Assembly: GCA_022820725.1 (NCBI GenBank) | Contig: JAJEFA010000017.1 | Coordinates: forward strand, 1-64,000 | DNA: 64,000 bases | Direction of reading: 5' to 3' | Source of the DNA: Candidatus Binatia bacterium | GTDB taxonomy: Bacteria > Desulfobacterota > Binatia > Bin18 | Shown: one piece after another, positions 1 to 9,122 of the stretch | Layout of the letters: each line of letters starts with the position of its first letter | How positions within the stretch are numbered: the first letter of the stretch is position 1 | The notes under the pieces: generated by a model | The model's input: the letters and a program-made list of their open reading frames with translations, nothing else | The model's database searches: none | Told to the model about the DNA's origin: nothing | Program-made: the position numbers and the translations under genes

Positions 1-66
1 TTTGCCGGGGAGGCGCTCCTTGAGCTGCGCCCATTGCTGGGGGCTCAATCCATACCGCTTCACCAT
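1..66 (-). mobile_element. IS5-like transposase, N-terminal fragment (runs off the window)
   Basis: The first 66 bases hold the first 22 codons of a minus-strand gene. It starts with ATG at 66 behind a strong AAGGAGGG ribosome binding site (about 70-78). The translation begins MVKRYGLSPQQWAQLKERLP, which resembles the opening of IS5-family transposases of the DUF4096 type, where an RYxLTDxQWExIxxLLP pattern is common. The rest lies outside the window. I see no clear terminal inverted repeat between 67 and 137, so whether this is a full insertion sequence or a lone transposase-like gene is open. The assignment rests on 22 residues and is tentative. Confidence 0.5.
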
Positions 67-137
67 GCTCCCTCCTTCGGTTGGCTTGCATGGCTTTATA
101 GCTTACTCCCTAGCTCTGTGTTAATTGTCGATTCGCC

Positions 138-845
138 CTAGTCATCATTCGCCAGGGAGAGCAGAATTTGCAACAGATACCAGAACATCAGGGCCACACC
201 GGCAAACAGCGCCAGCGAGGCGGCGACGTGCTGGTCGGTTCGATAGTGGTGAATAATATTCGAGGTCGTATACAGAATAGACCCGGCGGCAAAAGCAACC
301 ATAATGGTGGAGAAGAACAACCCCAGGCTAAAGCCAAACAGCATGCTGGCCAAGATCACTCCCAGGGCGACAAATCCGCCTACAGAGAGAATACCCCGCA
401 GAAAAGAGAAGTCTTTACGGGTGGTGAAGGCCGTGAACGTCAGCCCGCCGAACAGCAGCAAGGTCATCAGGCCGGCCGTCGGAATCACATCCGGCGAGCT
501 ATAGTGCGTCGCAATATACAGCATGGGGAGAAAGATGACGGCCTCGGCCCCGATATACAGACCCAGTCCCAGGTATTGCATCTGCGGTGAGGCATCAGAC
601 TGCGCCCAGCGGTCTGCCAGCCAAGATACGCCCATGAATGCGGCGAGCACGACGAACCAGCCGTAACCTCCAACCATGGTCTGGACCAGAGCGGGCGCAA
701 ACGACGACTGCAACAGGAGATTTTCAACCAGGATAAAGGCCAATATTGCCAACGCGAGGTGGGTGTACGTGCGGCGAATAAATGCCGCGCGAGCCACTTC
801 AGATGCATAGGCCGCGGGCTGGGAATACGTCATCGTTGAAGCCAT
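138..845 (-). CDS. Bax inhibitor-1/YccA family inner-membrane protein
   Basis: A 235-residue, almost wholly hydrophobic protein with about seven membrane segments after a short polar N-terminus. The family (UPF0005, YccA/YbhL in E. coli) comprises inner-membrane proteins linked to modulation of FtsH proteolysis or ion leak; the exact role in most bacteria is unknown. Length and topology fit the family, and the C-terminal part ends in a hydrophobic helix plus a short acidic tail (LANDD). The ATG at 845 follows GGAGGTAGGT, a good ribosome binding site. It stands alone, between a transposase fragment and an esterase on the same strand. Family call is fairly firm; function is not. Confidence 0.85.
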   Translation of the reverse strand: MASTMTYSQPAAYASEVARAAFIRRTYTHLALAILAFILVENLLLQSSFAPALVQTMVGGYGWFVVLAAFMGVSWLADRWAQSDASPQMQYLGLGLYIGAEAVIFLPMLYIATHYSSPDVIPTAGLMTLLLFGGLTFTAFTTRKDFSFLRGILSVGGFVALGVILASMLFGFSLGLFFSTIMVAFAAGSILYTTSNIIHHYRTDQHVAASLALFAGVALMFWYLLQILLSLANDD

Positions 846-972
846 ACCTACCTCCGTGGAGTTGAGAATTCTTTTCTCAGGCTAATGCCCTGAAAAGGGA
901 CAGTCAATGCCGGACCGGGATTGGAAGAAAGCGTTGTGAAAAGGGGGGAGTTGGTTCCCTCGACAGTAGAGC

Positions 973-1004
973 AAAAAGAAGGGGCAGCCTAGTGCGGCCA
1001 CCCC
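973..1004 (-). terminator. Rho-independent terminator of the esterase gene
   Basis: Read on the minus strand, a 9-bp stem GGGGTGGCC / GGCTGCCCC (two G-U pairs, 6-base loop) is followed by TTCTTTTT. It lies 37 bases past the stop codon of the esterase at 1042, in the right orientation. Confidence 0.7.
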
Positions 1005-1041
1005 TCTCTATATCGACAGCAAAAATAGGCACTCTCCGCGT

Positions 1042-1968
<927 letters not shown>

Positions 1969-2190
1969 ACTTCCCTCCTTGCTGTGATTCGCGCTGTTCC
2001 GTGTCAATAGGTCATGACCGGAATGAGATGTTTATCTGGAGTGGGTGGTGTTTTTCAAGAGGGCAATCGAGGCGGGCATGCGTACACGCATCAGATGGCT
2101 GAGGCACGCCCGTCGCCGACTCTGGCTGACTGTAGGAAGAGGGGCACGATTGAGACTGAACCCTAGGTTCTCTCTTTTCAGCCTGAGACC

Positions 2191-3165
2191 TTAGGGTGTT
2201 GACCGGGCGTTCGCCTGCCCGTTTACCCAACGGGCAAATTTGTCTGTTTCATTCCGGGCCTGCCGCCACAGGAGCTGAACCGCGCGATCCGGGTCCCAAC
2301 TGCCAGGTCGCTCGATAAAGTCAAAGCCCAGTTTATCCGGCGAGTCTTTAATGCTCGAACGAAGAAACGGATATTTATCCACCCAGGCGGTGACAGGCGA
2401 ATCGTAAAAATAGGGAACAGTTTCCGAAGTAAAGCTTACGGCCCGACCCTGCCGGATGTCTTTCCGTTCACTGCTGATGTAGTCATGCTTATACTGACGG
2501 ATCGCACGAGCCGTCTCATAATAGCCAAAGAGGACTCTGGCACCGGCCACCACGCGCTTTTCTGCATCTCCTTGGCTTTGGCGGCTCAAGCTGCGGATAC
2601 GATTCCTGGCTTCTCGTATGCCCTTCTCGTAGACCGGAAGTGGACCGGACAGCACGGCCAACGTTTCCAGCCCGCGCAGGGTGGCGAGGGCTTGGTCGCC
2701 TATGGCTTCCGTTCTCGTTTGCACGCCTTCCGGCAACGGTGCCGCCAACATGGTTTGCAGGCTGGCGACCGCCTGTTTCTCCTCTTTCTTCTCTTCTATC
2801 CGTTGCCAGATTTCGGGCTCAAAAAAGATCGGACGCCGTTTCCCCTTGCGGGCGACTAACAACAGGACGGCCTTCTGCTTTTTCTGAGCGTCACGGACTG
2901 CGTTACGGTAACTCTTACAGTTCTGAATAGGCCAACTATTCACCTGCTCAAGGATATCGCCCTTGCGCAACCCAACGCGTGAACCTGGGGTGAGTTGGGC
3001 AATCTCAGCAATGGGGAGGCCCGGTGTATCTTCTTGCTTGGTTGGGCGGAGAGTGAGGCCCAGATACTCTTGCGCTTCCTGGCAAGGATTTGCTCCGACG
3101 GGAGGTGGCTGAAAAAAGAAACTCAGTGTGATTACGGTGGCAAGAACAAAAGCAGAATATTTCAC
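2191..3165 (-). CDS. Secreted PDZ-domain protein of unknown function
   Basis: A 324-residue protein starting with GTG at 3165 behind GAAGGA. The first 25 residues form a Sec signal peptide (KYSAFVLATVITLSFFFQ, cleavage probably after VGA-N). Residues about 30-110 look like a PDZ domain: GLTLRP, then the carboxylate-loop-like SRVGLRKGDILEQVN. The following 210 residues are helical and charged, without a catalytic motif I can recognise; there is no protease triad, so this is not a DegP-type enzyme. Likely periplasmic scaffold or binding protein. Lies 90 bases downstream of nadK on the same strand and may be cotranscribed. Function unknown. Confidence 0.75.
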   Translation of the reverse strand: MKYSAFVLATVITLSFFFQPPPVGANPCQEAQEYLGLTLRPTKQEDTPGLPIAEIAQLTPGSRVGLRKGDILEQVNSWPIQNCKSYRNAVRDAQKKQKAVLLLVARKGKRRPIFFEPEIWQRIEEKKEEKQAVASLQTMLAAPLPEGVQTRTEAIGDQALATLRGLETLAVLSGPLPVYEKGIREARNRIRSLSRQSQGDAEKRVVAGARVLFGYYETARAIRQYKHDYISSERKDIRQGRAVSFTSETVPYFYDSPVTAWVDKYPFLRSSIKDSPDKLGFDFIERPGSWDPDRAVQLLWRQARNETDKFARWVNGQANARSTP

Positions 3166-3254
3166 GATGATTTTCCTTCTCTCTTAGCTACCCGTATTTT
3201 ATATATGGGAGCCGGTCGAGTCCGGTCAAGGCATATACCGACCAGCCAGCGGGG

Positions 3255-4109
3255 CTATCTCTCTCCCCAGCGGAGCTTGCTGCGCAGGACATCAAAAAAG
3301 GTCCGATTGGGGGAGATGACGAGTGGGACGGTCACGCGGGAGCGTTGGATAGATACGGTGTCCCCACTCTTGAGCGGATGCCCTTCTTGGCCATCCAATG
3401 TCAGAGTGACGTCCTCATCTGGAGTCTGGATCACAACATTGATCTCGGCTTGGTCTGGGAGAATCACCGGACGGTTTGTCAACGTATGCGGACAGATTGG
3501 CGTCAGCACGACAACACCAAGCGTGGCATCAACGATCGGTCCGCCCGCCGCCAGTGAATAGGCGGTCGAGCCGGTTGGGGTGGCGACAATGAGCCCGTCC
3601 GCTTTATAGGTACATAAATGTTTGCCATCCACCCAGGTCGCCAGGTCCATAATACGGGCCAGTGCGCCTTTATTAATGACCGCATCATTCAGCGCCTGAA
3701 ACGTGCCAACCGGCTGCCTGTCTCGGATAAGCGTGGTGGTGAGCAGGCTGCGTCGCTCGATGGCATAATCACCAGCGAGGATACGTTCGAGCGTGGCGAA
3801 CAGCTCTTCGGTCGTTGTTTCGGTCAGAAAGCCCAGCCCGCCAAGATTGACGCCAAGAATCGGTACGTCCCGCGACGTGGCCCGCCGGGCAACGCTGAGC
3901 AGCGTCCCGTCACCGCCCAGCACAACAACCAGGTCGGCCTGGGCCATGATCTCGACTTTACGCCACCCCCGCCCAAGGCCCAGTTCTTCACTGGTCCGGT
4001 CCTCCGGCAGAATGCTCTTGCCACGCTCTTGCAACCAGGCAACCAAGTCGCGACCCAGCGCAATTGCAGCTGGCGTATTGACTTTGATGACCAGACCGAT
4101 TGTCTGCAT
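3255..4109 (-). CDS. nadK: NAD kinase
   Basis: Phosphorylates NAD+ to NADP+ with ATP or polyphosphate in the cytoplasm. The 284-residue length is typical. Diagnostic motifs are present: GGDGTLL (about residue 66) that binds the nucleotide phosphates, NDAVINKG (about 142) for NAD contacts, and the glycine-rich ATPTGSTAYSLAAGGP segment (about 178) characteristic of the family. ATG at 4109 has no strong Shine-Dalgarno sequence. It is divergent from rarA, with only 62 bases between the two starts. Confident call. Confidence 0.95.
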   Translation of the reverse strand: MQTIGLVIKVNTPAAIALGRDLVAWLQERGKSILPEDRTSEELGLGRGWRKVEIMAQADLVVVLGGDGTLLSVARRATSRDVPILGVNLGGLGFLTETTTEELFATLERILAGDYAIERRSLLTTTLIRDRQPVGTFQALNDAVINKGALARIMDLATWVDGKHLCTYKADGLIVATPTGSTAYSLAAGGPIVDATLGVVVLTPICPHTLTNRPVILPDQAEINVVIQTPDEDVTLTLDGQEGHPLKSGDTVSIQRSRVTVPLVISPNRTFFDVLRSKLRWGER

Positions 4110-4171
4110 ATATCGAGCGGAGCGGTGAGGGCGCTCCCTTTTCTCCGTGCCTCGCGTATAATGGCCTACCT
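4110..4171. promoter_or_regulatory. Divergent nadK/rarA promoter region
   Basis: Only 62 bases separate the two divergent start codons. A perfect TATAAT at 4157-4162 faces rarA. If it is a real -10 box the transcript would start about 3 bases before the ATG at 4172, an essentially leaderless message, which fits the absence of a Shine-Dalgarno sequence there. No convincing -35 box is visible, so this is tentative. Confidence 0.3.
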
Positions 4172-5536
4172 ATGGCAACCCGTCAGCCTCATCTGAAGGA
4201 CCAGCACAGTTTATTCGCTCATAGTGCCGAAAAGGAAGCGGCCAAGAAAGCCCCTCTGGCCGAGCGGCTGCGACCCCAGACGCTGGATACCTATATTGGC
4301 CAGACACATCTCCTCGGTCCGGGCCGCCTCCTGCGTCAGATGATTGAGCAGAAAACGCTGACGTCTCTGATCCTATGGGGGCCGCCCGGCAGTGGCAAAA
4401 CGACCCTGGCCCGGGTGCTCGCCCAGGCTGTCGAACTTCCCTGGGTGAGCTTTTCGGCGGTGCTGTCCGGGGTCAAAGAACTGCGTCTCATCCTGGCGGA
4501 TGCGCAGCGGCACCAGCAGCAAACGGGGCAGTCAACCGTCGTATTTGTGGATGAAATTCACCGCTTCAATAAATCTCAACAGGACGCCTTTCTGCCACAT
4601 GTAGAACAGGGGCTGATTATCCTGATTGGCGCAACAACGGAAAATCCGTCTTTTGAGGTGATCGCTCCCCTCTTGTCACGCTCTCGCGTGGTGGTGCTGG
4701 AAGCGCTTGAGGCAGAGCAGCTTGTCCAGATTCTGTCTCACGCCTTACAGGACGCGGATCGCGGCCTTGGGCACTATCAGATTGAAGCGGACGAAACCGT
4801 GCTGCGGACCATTGCCGAGTCCGCGCAGGGAGATGCTCGGATCGCCTTAAACACCCTTGAGGTCGCAACGACCCTGGCGGTCCAAAAAAAGGCCACACGC
4901 CTTGACGTGGCTCTGGTACAAGAGGCCACCCAGCGGAAGGCCATCCTGTACGATAAGACTGGGGAGGAACATTATAATATCATCTCCGCCTTCATTAAGA
5001 GCTTGCGCGGGAGTGATCCCGATGCGGCCTTATACTGGATGATGCGTATGCTGGAGGCCGGGGAAGATATCCTCTTTATTGCCAGACGGATGGTCATCTT
5101 TGCGGCCGAAGACATTGGCAATGCCGACCCGCAGGCATTGTCTCTTGCCATAGCGACCAAGGAAGCGGTGCATTTCATCGGGCTGCCGGAGGCGCGTATT
5201 CCATTAGCCCAAGCCGCCACCTACCTCGCGGTCGCGCCCAAATCGAACGCGTCATATAAAGCCATGACCGCTGCCCAGGCAGATGTGCAGACCCATGGTC
5301 CTTTGCCCGTTCCGCTCCATTTACGGAACGCGCCGACAAAGCTGATGAAAGACCTGGAGTATGGCAAGGGGTACCAGTATGCGCATGATTACGAGGATGC
5401 CGCTGTGACCCAGGCCCATTTACCTGAGAAGCTGACCCAACGACAGTATTATCAGCCTAGCGACCGCGGCCATGAAAAAGTCATGGGCGAGCGGCTGAAG
5501 GCATGGCGGAAAAGGCGAGCAGACCCTCAGGACTGA
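4172..5536 (+). CDS. rarA: Replication-associated recombination protein A (RarA/MgsA AAA+ ATPase)
   Basis: A 454-residue clamp-loader-like AAA+ ATPase acting at stalled replication forks. Visible: N-terminal LAERLRPQTLDTYIGQ, Walker A GPPGSGKTT, Walker B VFVDEIHRFNKSQQDAFLP, sensor region IGATTENPSFE, and the C-terminal RarA tetramerisation region (EHYNIISAFIKSLRGSDPDAALYW split across several helices). All match the family over its full length. The start at 4172 (ATG) gives the normal N-terminus; an upstream TTG at 4100 would overlap the nadK start and adds 24 atypical residues. Faces epoxide hydrolase downstream on the same strand, 73 bases away. Confidence 0.95.
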   Translation: MATRQPHLKDQHSLFAHSAEKEAAKKAPLAERLRPQTLDTYIGQTHLLGPGRLLRQMIEQKTLTSLILWGPPGSGKTTLARVLAQAVELPWVSFSAVLSGVKELRLILADAQRHQQQTGQSTVVFVDEIHRFNKSQQDAFLPHVEQGLIILIGATTENPSFEVIAPLLSRSRVVVLEALEAEQLVQILSHALQDADRGLGHYQIEADETVLRTIAESAQGDARIALNTLEVATTLAVQKKATRLDVALVQEATQRKAILYDKTGEEHYNIISAFIKSLRGSDPDAALYWMMRMLEAGEDILFIARRMVIFAAEDIGNADPQALSLAIATKEAVHFIGLPEARIPLAQAATYLAVAPKSNASYKAMTAAQADVQTHGPLPVPLHLRNAPTKLMKDLEYGKGYQYAHDYEDAAVTQAHLPEKLTQRQYYQPSDRGHEKVMGERLKAWRKRRADPQD

Positions 5537-5609
5537 AACGGAGCGGATACCCGATGCCTGGGGCGGGGCAGCGTTTGCAGCGGTGCTGTCATACGGAAGG
5601 AGGAGAAGC

Positions 5610-6764
5610 ATGGAATACGCATCACCAGAACCTTTTACGATTGCCATTCCGGATGCGGTGCTGGCTGACCTGGAAGATCGACTCAGCCGTGTGCGCTGGC
5701 CGGGCGAGCTCCCCCATTCAGACTGGGATTACGGCGCGAATCTCTCCTATATTCAGCAACTCGTTGAATACTGGCGCACTCAGTATGACTGGCGTGCCCA
5801 GGAACGGGCGATGAATCGCTGGGCTCATTTCAAAACTACTATAGACGGACAGGGGATTCATTTTATCCATGTACGGGGGAAAGGCCCTGCACCGCTACCG
5901 CTGATCATTTCGCACGGTTGGCCTGGATCGTTTTATGAGTTTATGGAGGTGATCGGGCCGTTGACCGATCCCGCTGCCCACGGCGGTGACCCGGCCGATG
6001 CATTCGATGTGGTGGTGCCGTCCCTTCCGGGCTATGGATTTTCCGCTCCCCCCCAAGAGCGTCAAGTCAATATCAGTCGCATGGCCGAGTGGTTCGCCGT
6101 CTTGATGAGAGAGGTTCTCGGCTATGAGCGTTACGGTGCCCAGGGGGGCGACTGGGGCTCCATGATTTCGTCCCGGCTGGGTTATGCCTATCCGGACCAA
6201 CTGATCGGTGTACATCTCAATATGGTCGGGATTGCGCCCCATCCGGCCAACCGTCAGAATTTGAGCCCGGCGGAAGAGGACTTTCTGAAAAGCATGAGAG
6301 CTTGGCAACGAGAGGAGCGCGGTTACCAGGAAATTCAGGGCACCAAGCCTCAGACCTTGGGCTTTGCGCTCAACGACTCGCCGGTTGGAGTATGCGCCTG
6401 GATCGTTGAAAAGTTTCGGACCTGGAGTGACTGTGGCGGCAATCCAGAAAACTCCTATACCAAAGACCAACTGCTGACCAATGTCATGATTTACTGGGTC
6501 ACACAAACCTTCCATTCAGCCTCCCGCATTTATTATGAGGAGCGGCACCATCCGTGGCGGCTGGGAAAAGACGAAAAAGTGAGTGCCCCCACCGGGATCG
6601 CCGCTTTTCCAAAAGAGATTGCTTGCCCTCCGCGGGAGTGGGCCGAGCGGGCGTATAATATTCAGCACTGGACTGAGATGCCGGCCGGCGGCCATTTTGC
6701 GGCTATGGAGCAGCCTGCGTTACTGGTCGAGGATATTCGGTCGTTCTTCCGCAGTCTGCGTTAA
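5610..6764 (+). CDS. Epoxide hydrolase (EHN-domain, microsomal-type)
   Basis: A 384-residue alpha/beta hydrolase with the N-terminal EHN domain typical of microsomal/juvenile-hormone-type epoxide hydrolases (FTIAIPDAVLADLEDRL, RWP). Catalytic features seen: oxyanion motif HGWPGSFYEF, nucleophile aspartate in QGGDWGSM, and the C-terminal histidine in PAGGHFAAMEQP. It would open epoxides to diols without a cofactor. ATG at 5610 follows AAGGAGGAGAAGC; the longer reading from 5583 has no such site. A glutathione transferase gene begins 5 bases after the stop, so the pair is almost certainly one transcript and suggests handling of electrophilic epoxides. Confidence 0.9.
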   Translation: MEYASPEPFTIAIPDAVLADLEDRLSRVRWPGELPHSDWDYGANLSYIQQLVEYWRTQYDWRAQERAMNRWAHFKTTIDGQGIHFIHVRGKGPAPLPLIISHGWPGSFYEFMEVIGPLTDPAAHGGDPADAFDVVVPSLPGYGFSAPPQERQVNISRMAEWFAVLMREVLGYERYGAQGGDWGSMISSRLGYAYPDQLIGVHLNMVGIAPHPANRQNLSPAEEDFLKSMRAWQREERGYQEIQGTKPQTLGFALNDSPVGVCAWIVEKFRTWSDCGGNPENSYTKDQLLTNVMIYWVTQTFHSASRIYYEERHHPWRLGKDEKVSAPTGIAAFPKEIACPPREWAERAYNIQHWTEMPAGGHFAAMEQPALLVEDIRSFFRSLR

Positions 6765-6769
6765 GGTCG

Positions 6770-7474
6770 ATGGCCGACCACCACAAAATTATTCTCTACG
6801 GCTCACGGCGCTCCCCTTTTGTGGAAAAGGTCTATCGGGGCCTGATGCTGAAACGCCTGCCGTTTGAGATCCACGAGCCCCATACGTTTCAGGACCTCCG
6901 TCGGCATAATCCCACGACGGGCAAGATGCCGACGCTTGAGCTGGATGGACAACTGCTCTTTGATTCAACCTTTATCCTGCGTGCGCTTGACGCCTACCAG
7001 CCGGGCCCGCCATTGCTGTCAGCCGATCCACTGATTGCCGCGCAACAACGGTTGATTGAGGATTGGGCGGACGAGTCCCTGTATTGGTATGGCATGGCTC
7101 TGCGGTGGACGGTCCCGGCCAATGCCAAACGTGCGCTCCAGACCTTTGTGTCCGCGGCACCGCCGCTGCTCCGTCCTCTGGTCAGGATCATGGCTCCACG
7201 CCTGATGCGGTCACAGGTTCGGTCGCAAGGGACCGGCCGGCTGCCTGCGGACGTGCTGGTGCGCGAACTCGATGGACACCTAGCGGCCCTGGTCAAAATG
7301 GTCGGACGTGGTCCCTTCTTTTTTGGTCTGGACCGGCCCAGCGTTGCCGATCTGGCCGTCTACGGACAATTATTTTTTCTGTACGACAAGGCCGTCCCCG
7401 AAGGCCGGGCAACAGTTGAAAACCATCCCGCGCTGACCGAACTCTGTCTGCGTTTGGATGTTATGACGGACTAG
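6770..7474 (+). CDS. Glutathione S-transferase family protein
   Basis: A 234-residue protein. The first 80 residues are a thioredoxin-like GST N-terminal domain: IILYGSRRSPFVEKV, then the glutathione-binding segment GKMPTLELDGQLLFDSTFI (cis-proline before T-L, followed by DS). The remainder is an all-helical GST C-terminal domain. The usual CPxC is replaced by SRRSPF, so a serine or arginine would have to activate the thiol. Begins 5 bases after the epoxide hydrolase stop, an operon arrangement pointing to detoxification or epoxide catabolism. Substrate not predictable. Confidence 0.85.
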   Translation: MADHHKIILYGSRRSPFVEKVYRGLMLKRLPFEIHEPHTFQDLRRHNPTTGKMPTLELDGQLLFDSTFILRALDAYQPGPPLLSADPLIAAQQRLIEDWADESLYWYGMALRWTVPANAKRALQTFVSAAPPLLRPLVRIMAPRLMRSQVRSQGTGRLPADVLVRELDGHLAALVKMVGRGPFFFGLDRPSVADLAVYGQLFFLYDKAVPEGRATVENHPALTELCLRLDVMTD

Positions 7475-7513
7475 AGGCAGAATACTCAGGCGAGCCTGTC
7501 CGCAAAAGCGGTG

Positions 7514-7897
7514 TCAGTCCTGGGCTCGCTGCGGGGTGATCTCAAAAGCGAAGGCCTCTTTATACCAGCCGATCCAGCGAAAGATGCGAGCAAGGAAATA
7601 TTTGCGAAAGAAGAGTGGGAAAATAGTATCCCGGACCTGCCTCTCCTCCACCCAGACTGCGATACCTTGGAAGTGGGTTGAGCCTATCTGGCAAGTGACG
7701 GTCGGCGTCTGTTTCAGGTTCTTTATCCACTGCGAGTTCGAGCCTCGGCCGGACGAGATATAAATTTTGTCCTGGGTGGCGGCAAACCAGATTTTGACTG
7801 TGCGTGGTGTGCCGGTCTTTCGACCGACGACAGTCAGTTCAAGGAGCGACTCGCGATTGAGGCTGGCAAGGTCATACGAGTCGTTGACGCCGGTCAT
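7514..7897 (-). CDS. Deazaflavin (F420)-dependent reductase-like protein, DUF385 family
   Basis: A 127-residue protein with the split-barrel signature of the DUF385/deazaflavin-dependent nitroreductase family: LLELTVVGRKTGTPRTVKIWF near residue 20, SSGRGSNSQWIKNL and TVTCQIG further on. Family members use F420H2 to reduce quinones, nitro compounds or other substrates, so the gene hints that the host makes F420 or a similar cofactor. A longer reading to 8020 would run inside purM; ATG at 7897 is 10 bases after the purM stop and is the likely, translationally coupled start. Cofactor use is inferred from the family. Confidence 0.75.
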   Translation of the reverse strand: MTGVNDSYDLASLNRESLLELTVVGRKTGTPRTVKIWFAATQDKIYISSGRGSNSQWIKNLKQTPTVTCQIGSTHFQGIAVWVEERQVRDTIFPLFFRKYFLARIFRWIGWYKEAFAFEITPQRAQD

Positions 7898-7907
7898 AGC
7901 ATCGCCA

Positions 7908-9005
7908 TCATTCCAGCGGACCGAAGCGTCCCGCCGTGCCCTTGAGATTCCGAGGCTCGATAATGATCGTCCGCTCCGGAGAGGCAACCGTCGTACCGAG
8001 ACGCCAAGCTTGGACCCCATGATCGGCGGCGATCTGTATCACACGGTCAGCCTCAGCCTCAGCAACGACGACACAGAAGCCAATCCCCATATTGTAGACT
8101 TGGTACATTTCCGCGTCAGTGATCTGCCCAACGTCCTGCAACATCGTGAAAAGCGGGGGGGGCGGTGGAAGGGTATGAATATGGTATCCCACTGCGGCCG
8201 CGGTCCGAGTGAGATTGAAGAAGCCGTCTCCGGTGATGTGAATCAGGGCTTTGAGCCGAACGTCGGCCGCAAACATGGCGGTGATTTCCGGAACATAAAT
8301 ATGGGTTGGCTCCAGCAACTCTTCTCCGACGGTGCATCCAAGTTCCTGCAGATAGCTATCGACCTTGAGGCGGGCATCCTTGAACAGCACCTGCCGGGCC
8401 AAGGTTAAGCCGTTACTATGGATGCCACTACTGGCGAGCCCGATCAGCGTATCGCCTGGCTCGACCTCTTTACCGATAATAATACGGTCAAGCGGAACCG
8501 TGCCGATGGCGGTCCCGGCGAGGTCCAGCCCGACGCCGTCCCGAACACCGTGAACCATTTCCCTGAGTTGGGCAATTTCTCCGCCGGCAATATTGACCCT
8601 GGCTTGCTCGGCACCACGATGCAGCCCTTGACCCAATGCGTCGAGCACATCCGGCTGCAAGCTCTCGACCGCGACATAATCCACAAACGAGATCGGGGTC
8701 GCGCCAACGCACAACAAATCGTTGACGTTCATGGCGATGCAGTCAATGCCAACCGTATCGTATTTCCCCAGCAGCTCTGCCACCAGGAGTTTGGTTCCAA
8801 CCCCATCGGTGGTAATGCCAATACCGAGATTGAGCGCGTCGAGACGAATGATGTTGGCAAAATATCCAAGGGGCAGAGCGGGTCGAGCAGTGGGGTGAAA
8901 CGAGAATGTTTGTTCGACCCAGGCACGGAGTCGATTTAAGCCTTCTTCGGCCTGTGCGCTATCGACGCCTGAGGCGGCATACCGTGGGTCTCTCGCGTGC
9001 TCCAT
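7908..9005 (-). CDS. purM: Phosphoribosylformylglycinamidine cyclo-ligase (AIR synthetase)
   Basis: Fifth step of de novo purine synthesis: ATP-dependent closure of FGAM to aminoimidazole ribonucleotide. The 365-residue protein shows the AIRS fold signatures: SGVDSAQAEEGL at the N-terminus, DGVGTKLLVAELLGKY, the conserved AMNVNDLLCVGATPISFVDY, IAGGEIAQL and the glycine-rich LIGLASSGIHSNGLTLAR. ATG at 9005 gives the normal N-terminus; 22 more residues are possible from 9071 but lack a ribosome binding site. No purN follows, unlike many genomes; a DUF385 gene does. Confident. Confidence 0.95.
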   Translation of the reverse strand: MEHARDPRYAASGVDSAQAEEGLNRLRAWVEQTFSFHPTARPALPLGYFANIIRLDALNLGIGITTDGVGTKLLVAELLGKYDTVGIDCIAMNVNDLLCVGATPISFVDYVAVESLQPDVLDALGQGLHRGAEQARVNIAGGEIAQLREMVHGVRDGVGLDLAGTAIGTVPLDRIIIGKEVEPGDTLIGLASSGIHSNGLTLARQVLFKDARLKVDSYLQELGCTVGEELLEPTHIYVPEITAMFAADVRLKALIHITGDGFFNLTRTAAAVGYHIHTLPPPPPLFTMLQDVGQITDAEMYQVYNMGIGFCVVVAEAEADRVIQIAADHGVQAWRLGTTVASPERTIIIEPRNLKGTAGRFGPLE

Positions 9006-9122
9006 TATGGTGCCCCACTCTACCGAATCTCTTATCCGAAGGCAATTATGTGGCTTTGCTCTTGACTCCATACTGAGCCACGCTCACTATGAAAGAGAGT
9101 CCACAGGTCCGTTTTATCAGCT

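Noticed and set aside
168..590. 140-codon plus-strand frame
   Set aside because: It mirrors the Bax-inhibitor-like gene on the other strand, with Gln/Arg-rich low-complexity product and no ribosome site.
2012..2230. 72-codon minus-strand frame after the PDZ protein
   Set aside because: Overlaps the end of the PDZ gene, no ribosome site, composition unlike a protein.
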